Shown: positions 33,951 to 43,719, counted from the first letter of the stretch. The stretch: DNA of 64,000 nt from Flavobacterium limi (GCF_010645075.1 NZ_JAADZV010000003.1:372001-436000), one strand, 5' to 3'. Numbers and translations: made by a program. Notes: generated by a model from the sequence alone, not told the origin.

Positions 33951-34799
33951 ATGAAATATTACATCGTCATACCCGCACACAACGAACAGGATTTAATTGG
34001 TCTGACCTTGCAATCTTTGGTTTCGCAAACAGTTTTACCGGCAAAGGTTGTCGTTGTCAATGACAATTCTACAGATAAAACAGAAGAAGTGGTGCTGGGT
34101 TTTGCAAAAGAGAATCCGTATGTTTCTGTTATCAATAAAACTTCAGATGCAATTCATATGCCGGGAAGCAAGGTAATCCAGGCTTTTCAGAAAGGGTTTG
34201 AAACTTTAGATTCAGAATATGATATCATTGTAAAGATTGATGGTGATTTAATTTTTCCGCACAACTATTTCGAAACCATCATCAAACATTTCGAATCAGA
34301 TCCAAAAGTCGGAATGGCTGGCGGATTTTGTTATATTGATAAAAATGGAGAATGGGTTTTAGAAAACCTAACCGATAAAGATCATATTCGCGGAGCTTTA
34401 AAAGCATACCGAAAAGAAACATTTCAACAAATTGGCGGATTACGGCCTGCCATGGGCTGGGACACAGTTGATGAATTATTGTGCAAGTATTACGACTGGA
34501 AAATTATCACAGACCAGTCTTTACACGTAAAACATCTGAAACCAACAGGTGCCAATTACAACAAAACAGCCCGCTATAAACAAGGTGAGGCTTTTTACAC
34601 CTTAGGATATGGCTTTTGGATTACGGCAATTGCTTCTGCAAAACTCGCCATGATGAAGAAAAAACCATTTCTGTTTTTAGATTATATAAGAGGATTTTGG
34701 AAAGCAAAAAGCGCCAAAACCCCTTTGTTAGTTACTTCCGAACAAGCTAAATTTATAAGAAAGTATCGTTTACAAAAAATGAAAGAAAAGTTAATTTGA
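33951..34799 (+). CDS. Family 2 glycosyltransferase
   Basis: A 282-residue GT-A glycosyltransferase: IVIPAHNEQDLIGLTLQSL at the N-terminus, VVVNDNSTDKTEEV, the metal-binding DGD in IVKIDGDLIFP and acceptor region GWDTVDELLC. There are no transmembrane helices. It transfers a sugar to an unknown acceptor, perhaps a lipid given the KAS III and MlaEF neighbours. The gap before it holds repeated AAATTCCAAATTCCAA strings. Confidence 0.9.
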   Translation: MKYYIVIPAHNEQDLIGLTLQSLVSQTVLPAKVVVVNDNSTDKTEEVVLGFAKENPYVSVINKTSDAIHMPGSKVIQAFQKGFETLDSEYDIIVKIDGDLIFPHNYFETIIKHFESDPKVGMAGGFCYIDKNGEWVLENLTDKDHIRGALKAYRKETFQQIGGLRPAMGWDTVDELLCKYYDWKIITDQSLHVKHLKPTGANYNKTARYKQGEAFYTLGYGFWITAIASAKLAMMKKKPFLFLDYIRGFWKAKSAKTPLLVTSEQAKFIRKYRLQKMKEKLI

Positions 34800-34879
34800 T
34801 TGCCAAAACAGTCGAAAACCCTGAACTCATAACCCAAAACTCATAACTTCTTTTTACCTTAGCCAATATTTGTAAAACT

Positions 34880-35626
34880 ATGATGTTAATTCGTTATTTA
34901 TCCCAGGTCGGGAAATATTTTTTAATGCTGAAAGAAATTTTTAATAAACAGACCAAATGGTCTGTAATGAAAAGATTAATTTTCAAAGAAATCGACGATT
35001 TAATAATTGACTCTCTCGGAATCGTTTGTTTTATCTCTTTCTTTATTGGTGGGGTTGTAGCTATTCAGACTGCGTTAAACTTAACAAATCCTTTAATCCC
35101 AAAATATTTAATTGGTTTTGCTACCCGCCAGTCTGTAATTCTGGAGTTTGCCCCTACTTTTATCTCAGTAATTATGGCTGGAAAAATGGGTTCTTACATT
35201 ACTTCAAGTATTGGAACCATGCGTGTGACAGAGCAAATTGATGCTTTGGAAGTTATGGGTGTAAATTCATTAAACTACCTTGTTTTTCCAAAAATAGTAG
35301 CCTTATTGATGTATCCTTTTGTAATTGGAATCAGTATGTTTTTGGGTATTTTTGGCGGATGGATGGCTTGTGCGTATGGAGGATTTTCAACCGGCGAAGA
35401 TTTTATTGCAGGAGCGCAAATGGAATTTATCCCTTTTCATATTACGTATGCTTTCATCAAAACTTTGATTTTTGCTATGTTATTAGCCACAATCCCTTCT
35501 TTTCATGGCTATTATATGAAAGGCGGAGCGTTAGAAGTTGGTAAAGCTAGTACGGTATCATTTGTATGGACATCTGTTTGCATCATTCTTCTGAATTATA
35601 TATTAACCCAATTATTATTAGGATAA
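34880..35626 (+). CDS. mlaE: MlaE-type ABC transporter permease
   Basis: A 248-residue inner membrane permease of the MlaE/YrbE family: FFIGGVVAIQTALNL, EFAPTFISVIMAGKMGS, IGTMRVTEQIDALEVMGVN and the C-terminal GGALEVGKASTVSFV are family hallmarks. It exchanges phospholipids between inner and outer membrane together with MlaF, whose start codon overlaps its stop by one base (TAATG). The MCE protein (MlaD) that normally completes the complex is not next to it. Confidence 0.93.
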   Translation: MMLIRYLSQVGKYFLMLKEIFNKQTKWSVMKRLIFKEIDDLIIDSLGIVCFISFFIGGVVAIQTALNLTNPLIPKYLIGFATRQSVILEFAPTFISVIMAGKMGSYITSSIGTMRVTEQIDALEVMGVNSLNYLVFPKIVALLMYPFVIGISMFLGIFGGWMACAYGGFSTGEDFIAGAQMEFIPFHITYAFIKTLIFAMLLATIPSFHGYYMKGGALEVGKASTVSFVWTSVCIILLNYILTQLLLG

Positions 35627-36387
35627 TGATAGAAGTAAAAAACATAGAAAAATCATTTGGTGACAGCAAAGTTTTAAAAGGTGTTTCCACAGTTTTTGAA
35701 ACTGGTAAAACAAACTTAATTATTGGGCAAAGTGGATCCGGAAAAACAGTTTTATTAAAAACGCTGCTAGGAATCCACACTCCCGATTCCGGAACAATTG
35801 AATTTGACGGAAGAGTTTATTCTGATTTAGACAAAGATGAAAAACGTGAATTGAGAACAGAAATCGGAATGGTTTTTCAGGGAAGCGCTTTATTCGATTC
35901 GATGACAGTGGAGGAAAACGTTGCATTTCCGTTAAGAATGTTCACGAATAATAATAAAGCCCAAATCAAAGAACGCGTTGATTTTGTTTTAGAAAGGGTA
36001 AATTTAGTTGAGGCACACAAAAAACTGCCATCTGAAATTTCGGGAGGTATGCAAAAACGTGTAGCGATTGCGCGTGCTATTGTAAACAATCCGAAATATT
36101 TGTTTTGTGATGAGCCAAACTCTGGTCTGGATCCTAATACATCTACACTAATTGATAACCTAATTCAGGAAATCACGAAGGAATACAATATTACAACTGT
36201 GATCAATACACACGATATGAACTCAGTTATGGAGATTGGCGAAAATATCGTTTTCTTAAAAAAAGGCCTGAAAGCCTGGCAGGGAACCAAAGAGGAAATC
36301 TTTACAACCGAAAATGAGGCAGTTGTTAAATTTGTTTATTCTTCGAATTTATTCAAAAAGGTAAGAGAAGCTTATTTGAAAGGGTAA
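35626..36387 (+). CDS. mlaF: MlaF-type ABC transporter ATP-binding protein
   Basis: A 253-residue ATPase. The ATG at 35626 overlaps the mlaE stop and gives MIEVKNIEKSFGDSK, a standard start. Walker A GQSGSGKT, signature SGGMQKRV and Walker B YLFCDEPNSGLDP are intact, and the H-loop lies in THDMNSV. It powers MlaE. A symmetrical hairpin follows, shared with the convergent SprT-like gene. Confidence 0.95.
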   Translation: MIEVKNIEKSFGDSKVLKGVSTVFETGKTNLIIGQSGSGKTVLLKTLLGIHTPDSGTIEFDGRVYSDLDKDEKRELRTEIGMVFQGSALFDSMTVEENVAFPLRMFTNNNKAQIKERVDFVLERVNLVEAHKKLPSEISGGMQKRVAIARAIVNNPKYLFCDEPNSGLDPNTSTLIDNLIQEITKEYNITTVINTHDMNSVMEIGENIVFLKKGLKAWQGTKEEIFTTENEAVVKFVYSSNLFKKVREAYLKG

Positions 36388-36406
36388 ACTTTTAAATCCA
36401 TATATC

Positions 36407-36450
36407 TTAAATCCCAAATTCCAAACTTGAAAAAAAATTGGAATTTGGGA
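36407..36450. terminator. Bidirectional terminator between mlaF and SprT-like gene
   Basis: AAATCCCAAATTCCAA pairs perfectly with TTGGAATTTGGGATTT, flanked by A- and T-runs on both sides. Confidence 0.8.
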
Positions 36451-36454
36451 TTTT

Positions 36455-37057
36455 TTATTGAATGTTGATTAACTCTACTTCAGCATTTGGATTAAACAAA
36501 TACAATTTCCCGGAACTGATTTCAAGACATTCAAAACGTTTTGTCCTGACAGCAATCTTCTTGAAAATTTTTCCATTTTTGATTCTGAAAACACTGCCAT
36601 ACGGAATTTCAAAAACATAATTTTTATCGTTTTCTTTATCATATTGCTTCAAAGCCAAAGACAAAGTGGTATCTGTATCACTGCTTGCCGAAGGATTCTT
36701 GAAATGCCTTGCCAGCAGTGGCAAAATATGATTAGGAAATATTTCCGGACGAATAAAAGGTATCATCAAACGCTGAAAAGTCAATTTCCATTCATTTCCA
36801 TGGGGTTTTATATTCCGTCCAAATTTTTCAAAAGCGACCAAATGTGCAATTTCATGAATCAGTGTAATCAAAAAACGGTATTTATTTAAACTTGCATTTA
36901 CCGTAATTTCATGTTTACCCGTATGTCCTCTCCTGTAATCACCATGACGTGTCTGACGCTCATTGACGATTTTAAGATGCACCTGATTGGCCACTATCAA
37001 ATCGAAAACGGGCTTTACAGCATGTTCGGGGATATATTTGGCTAATGTTTCGCTCAA
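36455..37057 (-). CDS. SprT-like zinc metallopeptidase domain protein
   Basis: A 200-residue protein with the SprT zinc motif HEIAHLVAFEKFG and a downstream HGNEWK that supplies the third ligand. RYRFLITLIHEIAH is preceded by the family's KHEITVNASLN strand. SprT-like proteins are linked to DNA-protein crosslink repair (Spartan family), while the bacterial role is unclear. No signal peptide. It converges with mlaF. Confidence 0.82.
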   Translation of the reverse strand: MSETLAKYIPEHAVKPVFDLIVANQVHLKIVNERQTRHGDYRRGHTGKHEITVNASLNKYRFLITLIHEIAHLVAFEKFGRNIKPHGNEWKLTFQRLMIPFIRPEIFPNHILPLLARHFKNPSASSDTDTTLSLALKQYDKENDKNYVFEIPYGSVFRIKNGKIFKKIAVRTKRFECLEISSGKLYLFNPNAEVELINIQ

Positions 37058-37110
37058 TTTAGGTTAGATGTTATTTGTAAAAAGTTAGATGCATTCTGTT
37101 TGAAATTTAA

Positions 37111-37788
37111 CTATGGATTTGTAGACGAAACTTCTAACACCTTCCCATTAAAGTATTTATTCCCATTAAGTGTAAAATCATAAATATAAGTCGCCATTCC
37201 TTCTGCGGAAATTGGAGCCTGATAACCCGGAAAAGCTTCATTCAGCATTTCTGTCTGAACGGAGCCCAATGCAAGAACGTTAAATGAAATCCCTTTTTCT
37301 TTATATTCTTCAGCCAATAATTCGGTTAATGTACCAACAGCACCTTTACTTGAACTGTAAGCCGCCAAACCTGCAAATTTAAGACTCCCACGCACACCGC
37401 CAATCGAACTGATGGTAACCACATGGCTTCCTTTTTCAAGATAAGGCAAACAAATTCGGGTAAGATTGGCTACGGCAAAAACATTCACTTTATAAATGCT
37501 TTCAAAATCAGCCTGAGTCGTTTCTCCAAAAGGTTTCAATAATAAAGCACCGGCATTATGTACCACAGCATCTACTTTTTTCCAGGCTGAAGAAAGGAAG
37601 TCGCTTACTGTATCGAGTTGGGATTCGTCTGCCAGATCAACTGAAAGGCAGGTAACATTGTGGTGTTCGAAAAGAGTCTGCGGAGTTTTTCTCGAAATGG
37701 CCAAAACCTGATGCCCTGCATTTGCAAACTGTAATGCCAGTTCATAACCAATTCCTCTTGAAGTTCCTGTAATTATAATATTTTTCAT
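37111..37788 (-). CDS. Short-chain dehydrogenase/reductase
   Basis: A 225-residue classical SDR. Cofactor motif TGTSRGIGYELA at the N-terminus, VHNAGAL, catalytic Ser in VTISSIGG and the Tyr-x-x-x-Lys pair in YSSSKGAV. Substrate unknown. It lies between the SprT-like and M28 peptidase genes on the same strand with short gaps. Confidence 0.9.
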   Translation of the reverse strand: MKNIIITGTSRGIGYELALQFANAGHQVLAISRKTPQTLFEHHNVTCLSVDLADESQLDTVSDFLSSAWKKVDAVVHNAGALLLKPFGETTQADFESIYKVNVFAVANLTRICLPYLEKGSHVVTISSIGGVRGSLKFAGLAAYSSSKGAVGTLTELLAEEYKEKGISFNVLALGSVQTEMLNEAFPGYQAPISAEGMATYIYDFTLNGNKYFNGKVLEVSSTNP

Positions 37789-37823
37789 GAAGCAAAAATA
37801 ATCAAATCTTAGAAAAGGAATCC

Positions 37824-38795
37824 TTATTTGGTCATTGTAATTTCCTGTACAGGCGATGTCGTAATTTTGGTAACAGCCGGCAAAAATTCCTGCGTAAATT
37901 TAGTTATATGCGGAATATCCATTAGCTGAAATTCATCTGACGGATGATGGTAAAATTCGAAATTCTCAAAATCAAAAGTACTTATGGACTGGCACGGCTT
38001 TTTGAATGCTTCATAAAAAGAATAATTATCAGAACGATAAAAAAGCTCGTATTCAGCTTCTTTTGGCAGAAAGCCAATTGTATTCTTTCCGGTATAATGA
38101 TTAATTCTCTCTGCCATATTTGACTTATCAAAACCTGTTATATAGGCCAGATAATCACGTTTCATGGGTACACCGACCATCTCAATGTTGAGCTGGGCAT
38201 ATAAATTAAAATCTTTCTTTCTAAGTTTTTGTACTAAACTTTTCGATCCTAATAATCCTTTTTCTTCTCCTGCAAAAAATACAAAAAGAACGCTTCTTTT
38301 ATTCGATTTTGTCTTCGCGAAATACTTCGCCATTTCTGCTACTACGGTTACTCCCGAAGCATCATCATTTGCACCATTATTAATTACATCTTCCTGCTTG
38401 TTTTTTAGCAGACCGATATGATCGTAATGCGCACTCAAAACCACAAACTCTTTTTTGAGTTCGGGATCACTTCCTTCTAAGTATCCTACAATATTATAAG
38501 CCGGTGACTTAAAATTCGTAAGCGTATCACGATACGTCGCAAAATAAGACTTTATATTGTTCTTCCTAAAAAAATCTTCCAGAAAAACAGCCGCTTTTTC
38601 AATTCCTCGTGTCCCTGTTTCCCTTCCTTCCAATTCATCTGAAGAAAGATATTTCAAAAACTCAGCAACGTCACTTTGTTCGACTTTATAATTGATTTCT
38701 ACTGGTTCGGATACTGATGTCTTTTCACTAATTGTTGAAACAACTGATTTACAGCTCAATATAGCGAATGCCAGAAGGAAGTATATTTTCTTCAT
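37824..38795 (-). CDS. M28 family metallopeptidase lipoprotein
   Basis: A 323-residue exported lipoprotein (lipobox AILSC). Zinc-site blocks of M28 aminopeptidases are all present: VVLSAHYDHIG, NGANDDASGVTVV, FVFFAGEEKGLLGS, YRSDNYSFYEA and the late histidine in FEFYHHPSDEF. It probably trims peptides at the periplasmic or outer surface. Confidence 0.92.
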   Translation of the reverse strand: MKKIYFLLAFAILSCKSVVSTISEKTSVSEPVEINYKVEQSDVAEFLKYLSSDELEGRETGTRGIEKAAVFLEDFFRKNNIKSYFATYRDTLTNFKSPAYNIVGYLEGSDPELKKEFVVLSAHYDHIGLLKNKQEDVINNGANDDASGVTVVAEMAKYFAKTKSNKRSVLFVFFAGEEKGLLGSKSLVQKLRKKDFNLYAQLNIEMVGVPMKRDYLAYITGFDKSNMAERINHYTGKNTIGFLPKEAEYELFYRSDNYSFYEAFKKPCQSISTFDFENFEFYHHPSDEFQLMDIPHITKFTQEFLPAVTKITTSPVQEITMTK

Positions 38796-38939
38796 AAAAA
38801 TGATATTGAATTGCTACTGCGTATAACTAACAGTATCGTTAAAGAATAAACTTCTGAAAAGTAAAAAAAATAATCGTAAAAAAACCCTTTCAAAGCTAAA
38901 AAAGCCGATAGGGTTTAGAGTATTAAAACAAAGAGTAAA

Positions 38940-40082
38940 TTATTCTGAAATAACCGCTCTTGAAATTACAATTTTCTGAATTTCGGATGTTCCTTCATAA
39001 ATCTGGGTAATTTTGGCATCACGCATCATACGTTCCACATGATATTCTTTTACATAACCGTTTCCTCCGTGAATCTGAACAGCTTCTACAGCCGTATCCA
39101 TAGCCGTCTGCGAAGCAAATAATTTAGCCATCGCGCCGCTTACATCATAATTTTTATGCTGGTCTTTATCCCAGGCGGCTTTTATACACAAATGGCGTGC
39201 TGCTTCAATATTTACCGCCATGTCTGCCAATTTAAAAGCAATCGCCTGATGATTACAGATTTCAGTACCAAAAGCTTTACGTTCTTTTGAATATTTTAAA
39301 GCCAGTTCATAAGCTCCCGAAGCAATTCCCAAAGCCTGAGAAGCAATACCGATGCGGCCGCCGGCAAGTGTTTTCATGGCAAATTTAAATCCGAAACCGT
39401 CTTCTCCTATTCTGTTTTCCTTTGGAACCTTCACATCACTGAACATCAAAGAATGTGTATCAGATCCGCGGATCCCCATTTTTTGTTCTTTTGGCCCAAT
39501 CGAAAATCCGGGCATATCTTTTGTCATAATCAGGACATTTATTCCTTTATGTTTCAGTTCGGGATGCGTTTGTGCAATAACCAGATAAACAGAAGCTGTA
39601 TTTCCATTCGTAATCCAGTTTTTTGTACCGTTTACCAAATAATGGTCCCCCATATCGATAGCGGTTGTTTTTTGCGAAGTGGCATCACTGCCCGCTTCTG
39701 GCTCGCTTAAGCAAAATGCTCCGTGAATTTCACCTGAAGCCAGACCTGGCAAATATTTTTGTTTTTGTTCTTCTGTACCAAATTCCTGAAGTCCCCAGCA
39801 AACTAAAGAATTATTCACAGACATTACTACCGAAGCCGAAGCGTCAACTTTTGAAATCTCTTCCATTGCAATTACATATGAAATCGTATCCAGTCCACTA
39901 CCACCGTATTTAGGATCTACCATCATTCCCATAAACCCTAGCTCTCCCATCTTTTTTACCTGCTCAGTTGGGAAAATTTGCTTTTCGTCTCTCTCAATTA
40001 CCCCAGGCAACAATTCGTTCTGAGCAAAATCTCTCGCAGCCTGCTGAATCATTAAATGTTCTTCTGTTAGATTAAAATCCAT
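38940..40082 (-). CDS. Acyl-CoA dehydrogenase
   Basis: A 380-residue FAD enzyme of beta-oxidation or branched-chain catabolism. FAD and substrate blocks include FCLSEPEAGSDA, NGTKNWITNG, KMGIRGSDTHSL and the C-terminal QIHGGNGYVKEY. The catalytic base is the Glu of QIYEGTSEIQ, as in short-chain enzymes. A TATCTTTG box on the minus strand (40139-40146) may be its promoter. Confidence 0.95.
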   Translation of the reverse strand: MDFNLTEEHLMIQQAARDFAQNELLPGVIERDEKQIFPTEQVKKMGELGFMGMMVDPKYGGSGLDTISYVIAMEEISKVDASASVVMSVNNSLVCWGLQEFGTEEQKQKYLPGLASGEIHGAFCLSEPEAGSDATSQKTTAIDMGDHYLVNGTKNWITNGNTASVYLVIAQTHPELKHKGINVLIMTKDMPGFSIGPKEQKMGIRGSDTHSLMFSDVKVPKENRIGEDGFGFKFAMKTLAGGRIGIASQALGIASGAYELALKYSKERKAFGTEICNHQAIAFKLADMAVNIEAARHLCIKAAWDKDQHKNYDVSGAMAKLFASQTAMDTAVEAVQIHGGNGYVKEYHVERMMRDAKITQIYEGTSEIQKIVISRAVISE

Positions 40083-40516
40083 AATAGTGGTTCTTTAGTT
40101 GTTAAAATGCTTTGCGTATTTTCATTAAAAAAGCTTTTCAAAGATAAATTTTAAATACCAAATAACAATGCACGCATAGTATTTTGGGTTTTAATATAAA
40201 AAAACTATAACGTTTTCGTTTTAACTTTAAAATAAAATCAGCAAAACCCGAATATAGCAACATATTACTCAAAATTTAAGAATAAAATTACACAGAAGTA
40301 AAAATTAATACCGAACACTTTAGAGATTTCGCAACTAACTGTTGCAGCGTTTGAAAAATCAGGATAAAATTACTCCTACTAATTTGATTTTTAATTCAAT
40401 AGATTTAGAAATCAACAGACAATATCACAAAAAACTTAGCGTTTAAAAGACTACATTTTGAAGATTAACAGTATTTTTGCAAAAAAACAAAAAACACTAA
40501 AAACAATTTATTAAGA
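40083..40516. other. Intergenic region with divergent promoters
   Basis: No gene seen. It contains TATCTTTG on the minus strand (40139-40146) for the acyl-CoA dehydrogenase gene and TATTTTTG on the plus strand at about 40472-40479, 38 nt before the chalcone-isomerase-like gene. Confidence 0.5.
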
Positions 40517-41095
40517 ATGACTATGAAAAAGATTTTACTATTACTCACACTAATTTTAAGCATACAATTCTCTGTATCCGGACAATCTCATATTGATGTA
40601 AATGGCGTTACTGTTCCAAGAAAAATTGAGGTTTTAAACAAAACCCTGCAACTTAACGGAGCGGGAGGAAGATCAAAAATGTGGATGGAAGTGTATGTTC
40701 AGGCTTTGTACTTATCACAATTAACTCAGGATGCCCAGTTCATTATTGACAGCGACACTGAAATGGCTATCCGAATTGAAATTACTTCTGCGATGGTTTC
40801 AGCCAATAAATTGGGTAAAGCCATGGATACAGGCTTTGAAAAATCAGCAGGAGACAATCTTCAGACGTTACGCCCAAGAATTGATGAGTTAAAAAAGCTT
40901 TTGAGTGACAAAATAACCGAAAAGGATGTGTTTATATTAGCTTACAATCCTTTGGATCAAACTATGAACGTTTTCAAAAATGAAGCGCTTAAAGGAAAAA
41001 TTCCGGGGTTTGATTTCAAAAAAGCATTATTCGGAATCTGGCTTTCTGACAAACCGGTAGACGAAACCTTAAAGAAAAACTTATTGGGCCAATAA
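40517..41095 (+). CDS. Chalcone isomerase-like periplasmic protein
   Basis: A 192-residue exported protein (signal peptide up to about SVSGQ). DVNGVTVPRKIEVL, LNGAGGRSKMWMEVYVQALYL, VSANKLGKAMDTGF and GIWLSDKPVDETLKK match the bacterial chalcone-isomerase-like family, which lacks proven isomerase activity and may bind fatty acids. Two ATGs (40517, 40523) are possible; the second gives a more usual signal peptide start. A terminator follows. Confidence 0.85.
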   Translation: MTMKKILLLLTLILSIQFSVSGQSHIDVNGVTVPRKIEVLNKTLQLNGAGGRSKMWMEVYVQALYLSQLTQDAQFIIDSDTEMAIRIEITSAMVSANKLGKAMDTGFEKSAGDNLQTLRPRIDELKKLLSDKITEKDVFILAYNPLDQTMNVFKNEALKGKIPGFDFKKALFGIWLSDKPVDETLKKNLLGQ

Positions 41096-41117
41096 AACAT
41101 CTGATTTTATAAATTTT

Positions 41118-41154
41118 AAAGCCGAAAACGATTTGTTTTCGGCTTTCTTTTTTT
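41118..41154 (+). terminator. Terminator of the chalcone isomerase-like gene
   Basis: AAAGCCGAAAAC and GTTTTCGGCTTT form a perfect 12-bp stem, followed by Ts. Confidence 0.85.
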
Positions 41155-41235
41155 CAATAACAAAATTGATTCAAAATACATTATTCGCATTATTCTATTT
41201 TATATATTTACAAAAACTAAATATACTTTAACAAA

Positions 41236-42462
41236 ATGAAAGATTTATTGTCACAATTTGAAAACAAGGAGCCTGAAATTGTTTTTAACTGGAAAGATTC
41301 TGAGACAGAAGCCGAAGGATGGACTGTAATCAATTCGCTTCGTGGAGGAGCAGCGGGAGGCGGAACCAGAATGAGAAAAGGTCTTGACATGAATGAGGTT
41401 TTGTCATTGGCAAAAACGATGGAAGTAAAATTCTCAGTTTCAGGTCCTGCAATTGGAGGCGCTAAATCCGGAATTAATTTTGACCCCAATGATCCACGAA
41501 AAAAAGGGGTATTGCAGCGCTGGTACAAAGCCGTTTCGCCTTTATTAAAAAGTTATTATGGAACCGGGGGCGATTTGAATGTAGATGAAATTCATGAAGT
41601 TATACCAATGACCGAAGAGTGTGGTGTGTGGCATCCGCAGGAAGGTGTTTTTAACGGACACTTTAAACCAACGGAAGCTGATAAAATTAACCGAATTGGC
41701 CAATTACGCCAGGGAGTTATAAAGGTTATCGAAAACCCTAAATTTTCTCCGGATGTAACCCGAAAATATACCGTTGCCGATATGATTACAGGCTTTGGTG
41801 TCGCAGAAGCTGTACGTCATTTTTATGCAATTTATGGCGGAGAGATAAAAGGGAAGAAAGCAATTATTCAGGGATTTGGTAATGTGGGTTCGGCTGCTGC
41901 TTTTTATCTGGCAGAAATGGGCGCGAAAGTTATCGGCATCATTGACCGTGACGGAGGATTAATCAAAGAAGAGGGGTTTTCTTTTGAAGAAATCAGAACT
42001 TTGTTTTTAAATAAAGACGGAAACAAATTAGTAGCCAATAATATGATTCCGTTTGAGGAAATCAACTCAAAAATCTGGACGATTGGTGCTGAAATCTTCA
42101 CTCCTTGTGCAGCTTCCAGACTGGTAACTCAGGCACAAATAGAAAATTTAATTGCAAACGGTTTAGAAGTCATTTCTTGCGGAGCGAATGTTCCTTTTGC
42201 AGATAAGGAAATTTTCTTCGGATCGATTATGGAAGAAGTAGACCGTAAAGTAAGTTTGATCCCTGATTTTATTTCGAATTGCGGAATGGCAAGGGTTTTT
42301 GCTTATTTTATGGAGAAAAAAGTTCAGATGACGGATGAAGCGATCTTTAATGATACTTCAGAAATTATAAAAAATGCGATTATAAAAGCTCATGCTTTGA
42401 ATTCCTCAAAAACAAATATTAGTGCAACTGCTTTTGAAATTGCTTTGAAACAGTTGGTATAA
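41236..42462 (+). CDS. Glu/Leu/Phe/Val family dehydrogenase
   Basis: A 408-residue NAD(P)-dependent amino acid dehydrogenase. The catalytic part has RGGAAGGGTRMRKG and the lysine in AIGGAKSGINFDP; the Rossmann part has IQGFGNVGSAAAFYLAEMG and SCGANVPFAD. Substrate (glutamate or branched-chain/aromatic amino acid) cannot be settled by eye. It stands alone between terminators. Confidence 0.92.
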   Translation: MKDLLSQFENKEPEIVFNWKDSETEAEGWTVINSLRGGAAGGGTRMRKGLDMNEVLSLAKTMEVKFSVSGPAIGGAKSGINFDPNDPRKKGVLQRWYKAVSPLLKSYYGTGGDLNVDEIHEVIPMTEECGVWHPQEGVFNGHFKPTEADKINRIGQLRQGVIKVIENPKFSPDVTRKYTVADMITGFGVAEAVRHFYAIYGGEIKGKKAIIQGFGNVGSAAAFYLAEMGAKVIGIIDRDGGLIKEEGFSFEEIRTLFLNKDGNKLVANNMIPFEEINSKIWTIGAEIFTPCAASRLVTQAQIENLIANGLEVISCGANVPFADKEIFFGSIMEEVDRKVSLIPDFISNCGMARVFAYFMEKKVQMTDEAIFNDTSEIIKNAIIKAHALNSSKTNISATAFEIALKQLV

Positions 42463-42483
42463 AAAACATATTACATTATTACC

Positions 42484-42518
42484 AAAGGATCAAATAGTAA
42501 AATTTGATCCTTTTTTTG
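42484..42518 (+). terminator. Terminator of the amino acid dehydrogenase gene
   Basis: AAAGGATCAAAT and ATTTGATCCTTT form a perfect stem, followed by TTTT. A second inverted repeat, CAGATCTGGC with GCCAGATCTG, spans 42525-42590. Confidence 0.8.
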
Positions 42519-42704
42519 TTTCCAGCAGATCTGGCTGATTTAATTTTGGGTTTATGACGAAAAAAAACCTCCCTAATCTGCCAGATCTGCGAGCAAAACA
42601 TTCTGTACAAAATCCCTCCGTTACTTTCATTCTAAACAATTTTTACTACTTTTAAACGTTTTTATTTAATAATAGCATACAAATTCAGAATCGAAAAAAG
42701 TTCA

Positions 42705-43643
42705 ATGAAAATGAACCCTTATAAAATTAATCCCAACAGAGCAGACGCTGCAATTTCTTCTGACAAAAAGAAATCATTATTAATCTCCGCAGCGATATAT
42801 GCAGTATTACTGCTATTACTGTTTTTTATACGTTTCTGGCCCCCTTATAATCCTGAAAATAATGTAGCACTTGCCGAAGGTGGCGGTGGCGGTGGTGTAA
42901 CCGTAAATTTTGGAGACAGCGATTTAGGCTCGGGTGCCAATTATAAAAGCGAAGTTCTGGATGTAAAAAACAACGTAAAACAAGCTCCTGCAAAAGCAAC
43001 TCCTGAAGAAGAGGCAATCATTACTCAGGAAAACACAACCGCAGATAGCGATGTTGTTATTCCAACAAAAGAAAAGCCTAAAAAACCTACTCCCGTGGAA
43101 AAACCGGTTACAAAACCTGTTCCTGAAAAACCTAAAGTTTCGAATTCTACCAATGATGCGTTATCCAGCATTTTAAAAGGTTCGAACAAAGGTGGAGATG
43201 GTGATGATAAAGTGGCAGGAAACAAAGGAAAAGCAAACGGAAGCCTAAGTTCTGGCGGTTATTACGGAAGCGGGGGGTCAGGTGGAGGAACCGGTGGCGG
43301 TAATGGAACCGGAAATGGTATTGGAACCGGAAGCGGTTACGGAGCAGGAAGCGGCGGTGGATCAGGCGGCGGATCAGGGTATTCTTTAGGAAACCGCAGA
43401 GCATTGTCTAAACCGGCACCAAAATACACCTGCAACGAAGAAGGAAAAGTCGTGGTTGAAGTTTCGGTTGATCAAAACGGAAAAACAATCAGTGCTACTC
43501 CCGGAATTAAAGGAACAACAAACACAGCAAAATGTTTATTAGATCAGGCCCGAATTGCTGCCATGAATACCAAATGGGAATCGGACAATGACGCTCCTGT
43601 AAAGCAGGTTGGGAAAATTATTTATAATTTTAGTTTAAATTAA
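42705..43643 (+). CDS. TonB-family energy transducer
   Basis: A 312-residue protein with one transmembrane helix (about residues 26-43), a Pro/Lys-rich periplasmic spacer (KEKPKKPTPVEKPVTKPVPEK), a long Gly/Ser-rich linker, and a C-terminal TonB-like domain (CNEEGKVVVEVSVDQNG, GKIIYNFSLN). It spans the periplasm and transmits ExbBD energy to receptors such as the one at 4.96 kb. It converges with exbD instead of following it. The last two genes of the system are on the opposite strand. Confidence 0.82.
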   Translation: MKMNPYKINPNRADAAISSDKKKSLLISAAIYAVLLLLLFFIRFWPPYNPENNVALAEGGGGGGVTVNFGDSDLGSGANYKSEVLDVKNNVKQAPAKATPEEEAIITQENTTADSDVVIPTKEKPKKPTPVEKPVTKPVPEKPKVSNSTNDALSSILKGSNKGGDGDDKVAGNKGKANGSLSSGGYYGSGGSGGGTGGGNGTGNGIGTGSGYGAGSGGGSGGGSGYSLGNRRALSKPAPKYTCNEEGKVVVEVSVDQNGKTISATPGIKGTTNTAKCLLDQARIAAMNTKWESDNDAPVKQVGKIIYNFSLN

Positions 43644-43668
43644 AAACACGGATTTCACGGATTTATAC

Positions 43669-43719
43669 AAATAGAAAAAAGGGCTTTCTGAAGATTTCAG
43701 AAAGCCCTTTTTTCTATTT
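43669..43719. terminator. Bidirectional terminator with a 24-bp perfect stem
   Basis: AAATAGAAAAAAGGGCTTTC plus TGAA (43669-43692) pairs base for base with 43696-43719 around a GAT loop, and has A/T-runs for both strands. It separates the tonB-like gene from what follows. Confidence 0.85.
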
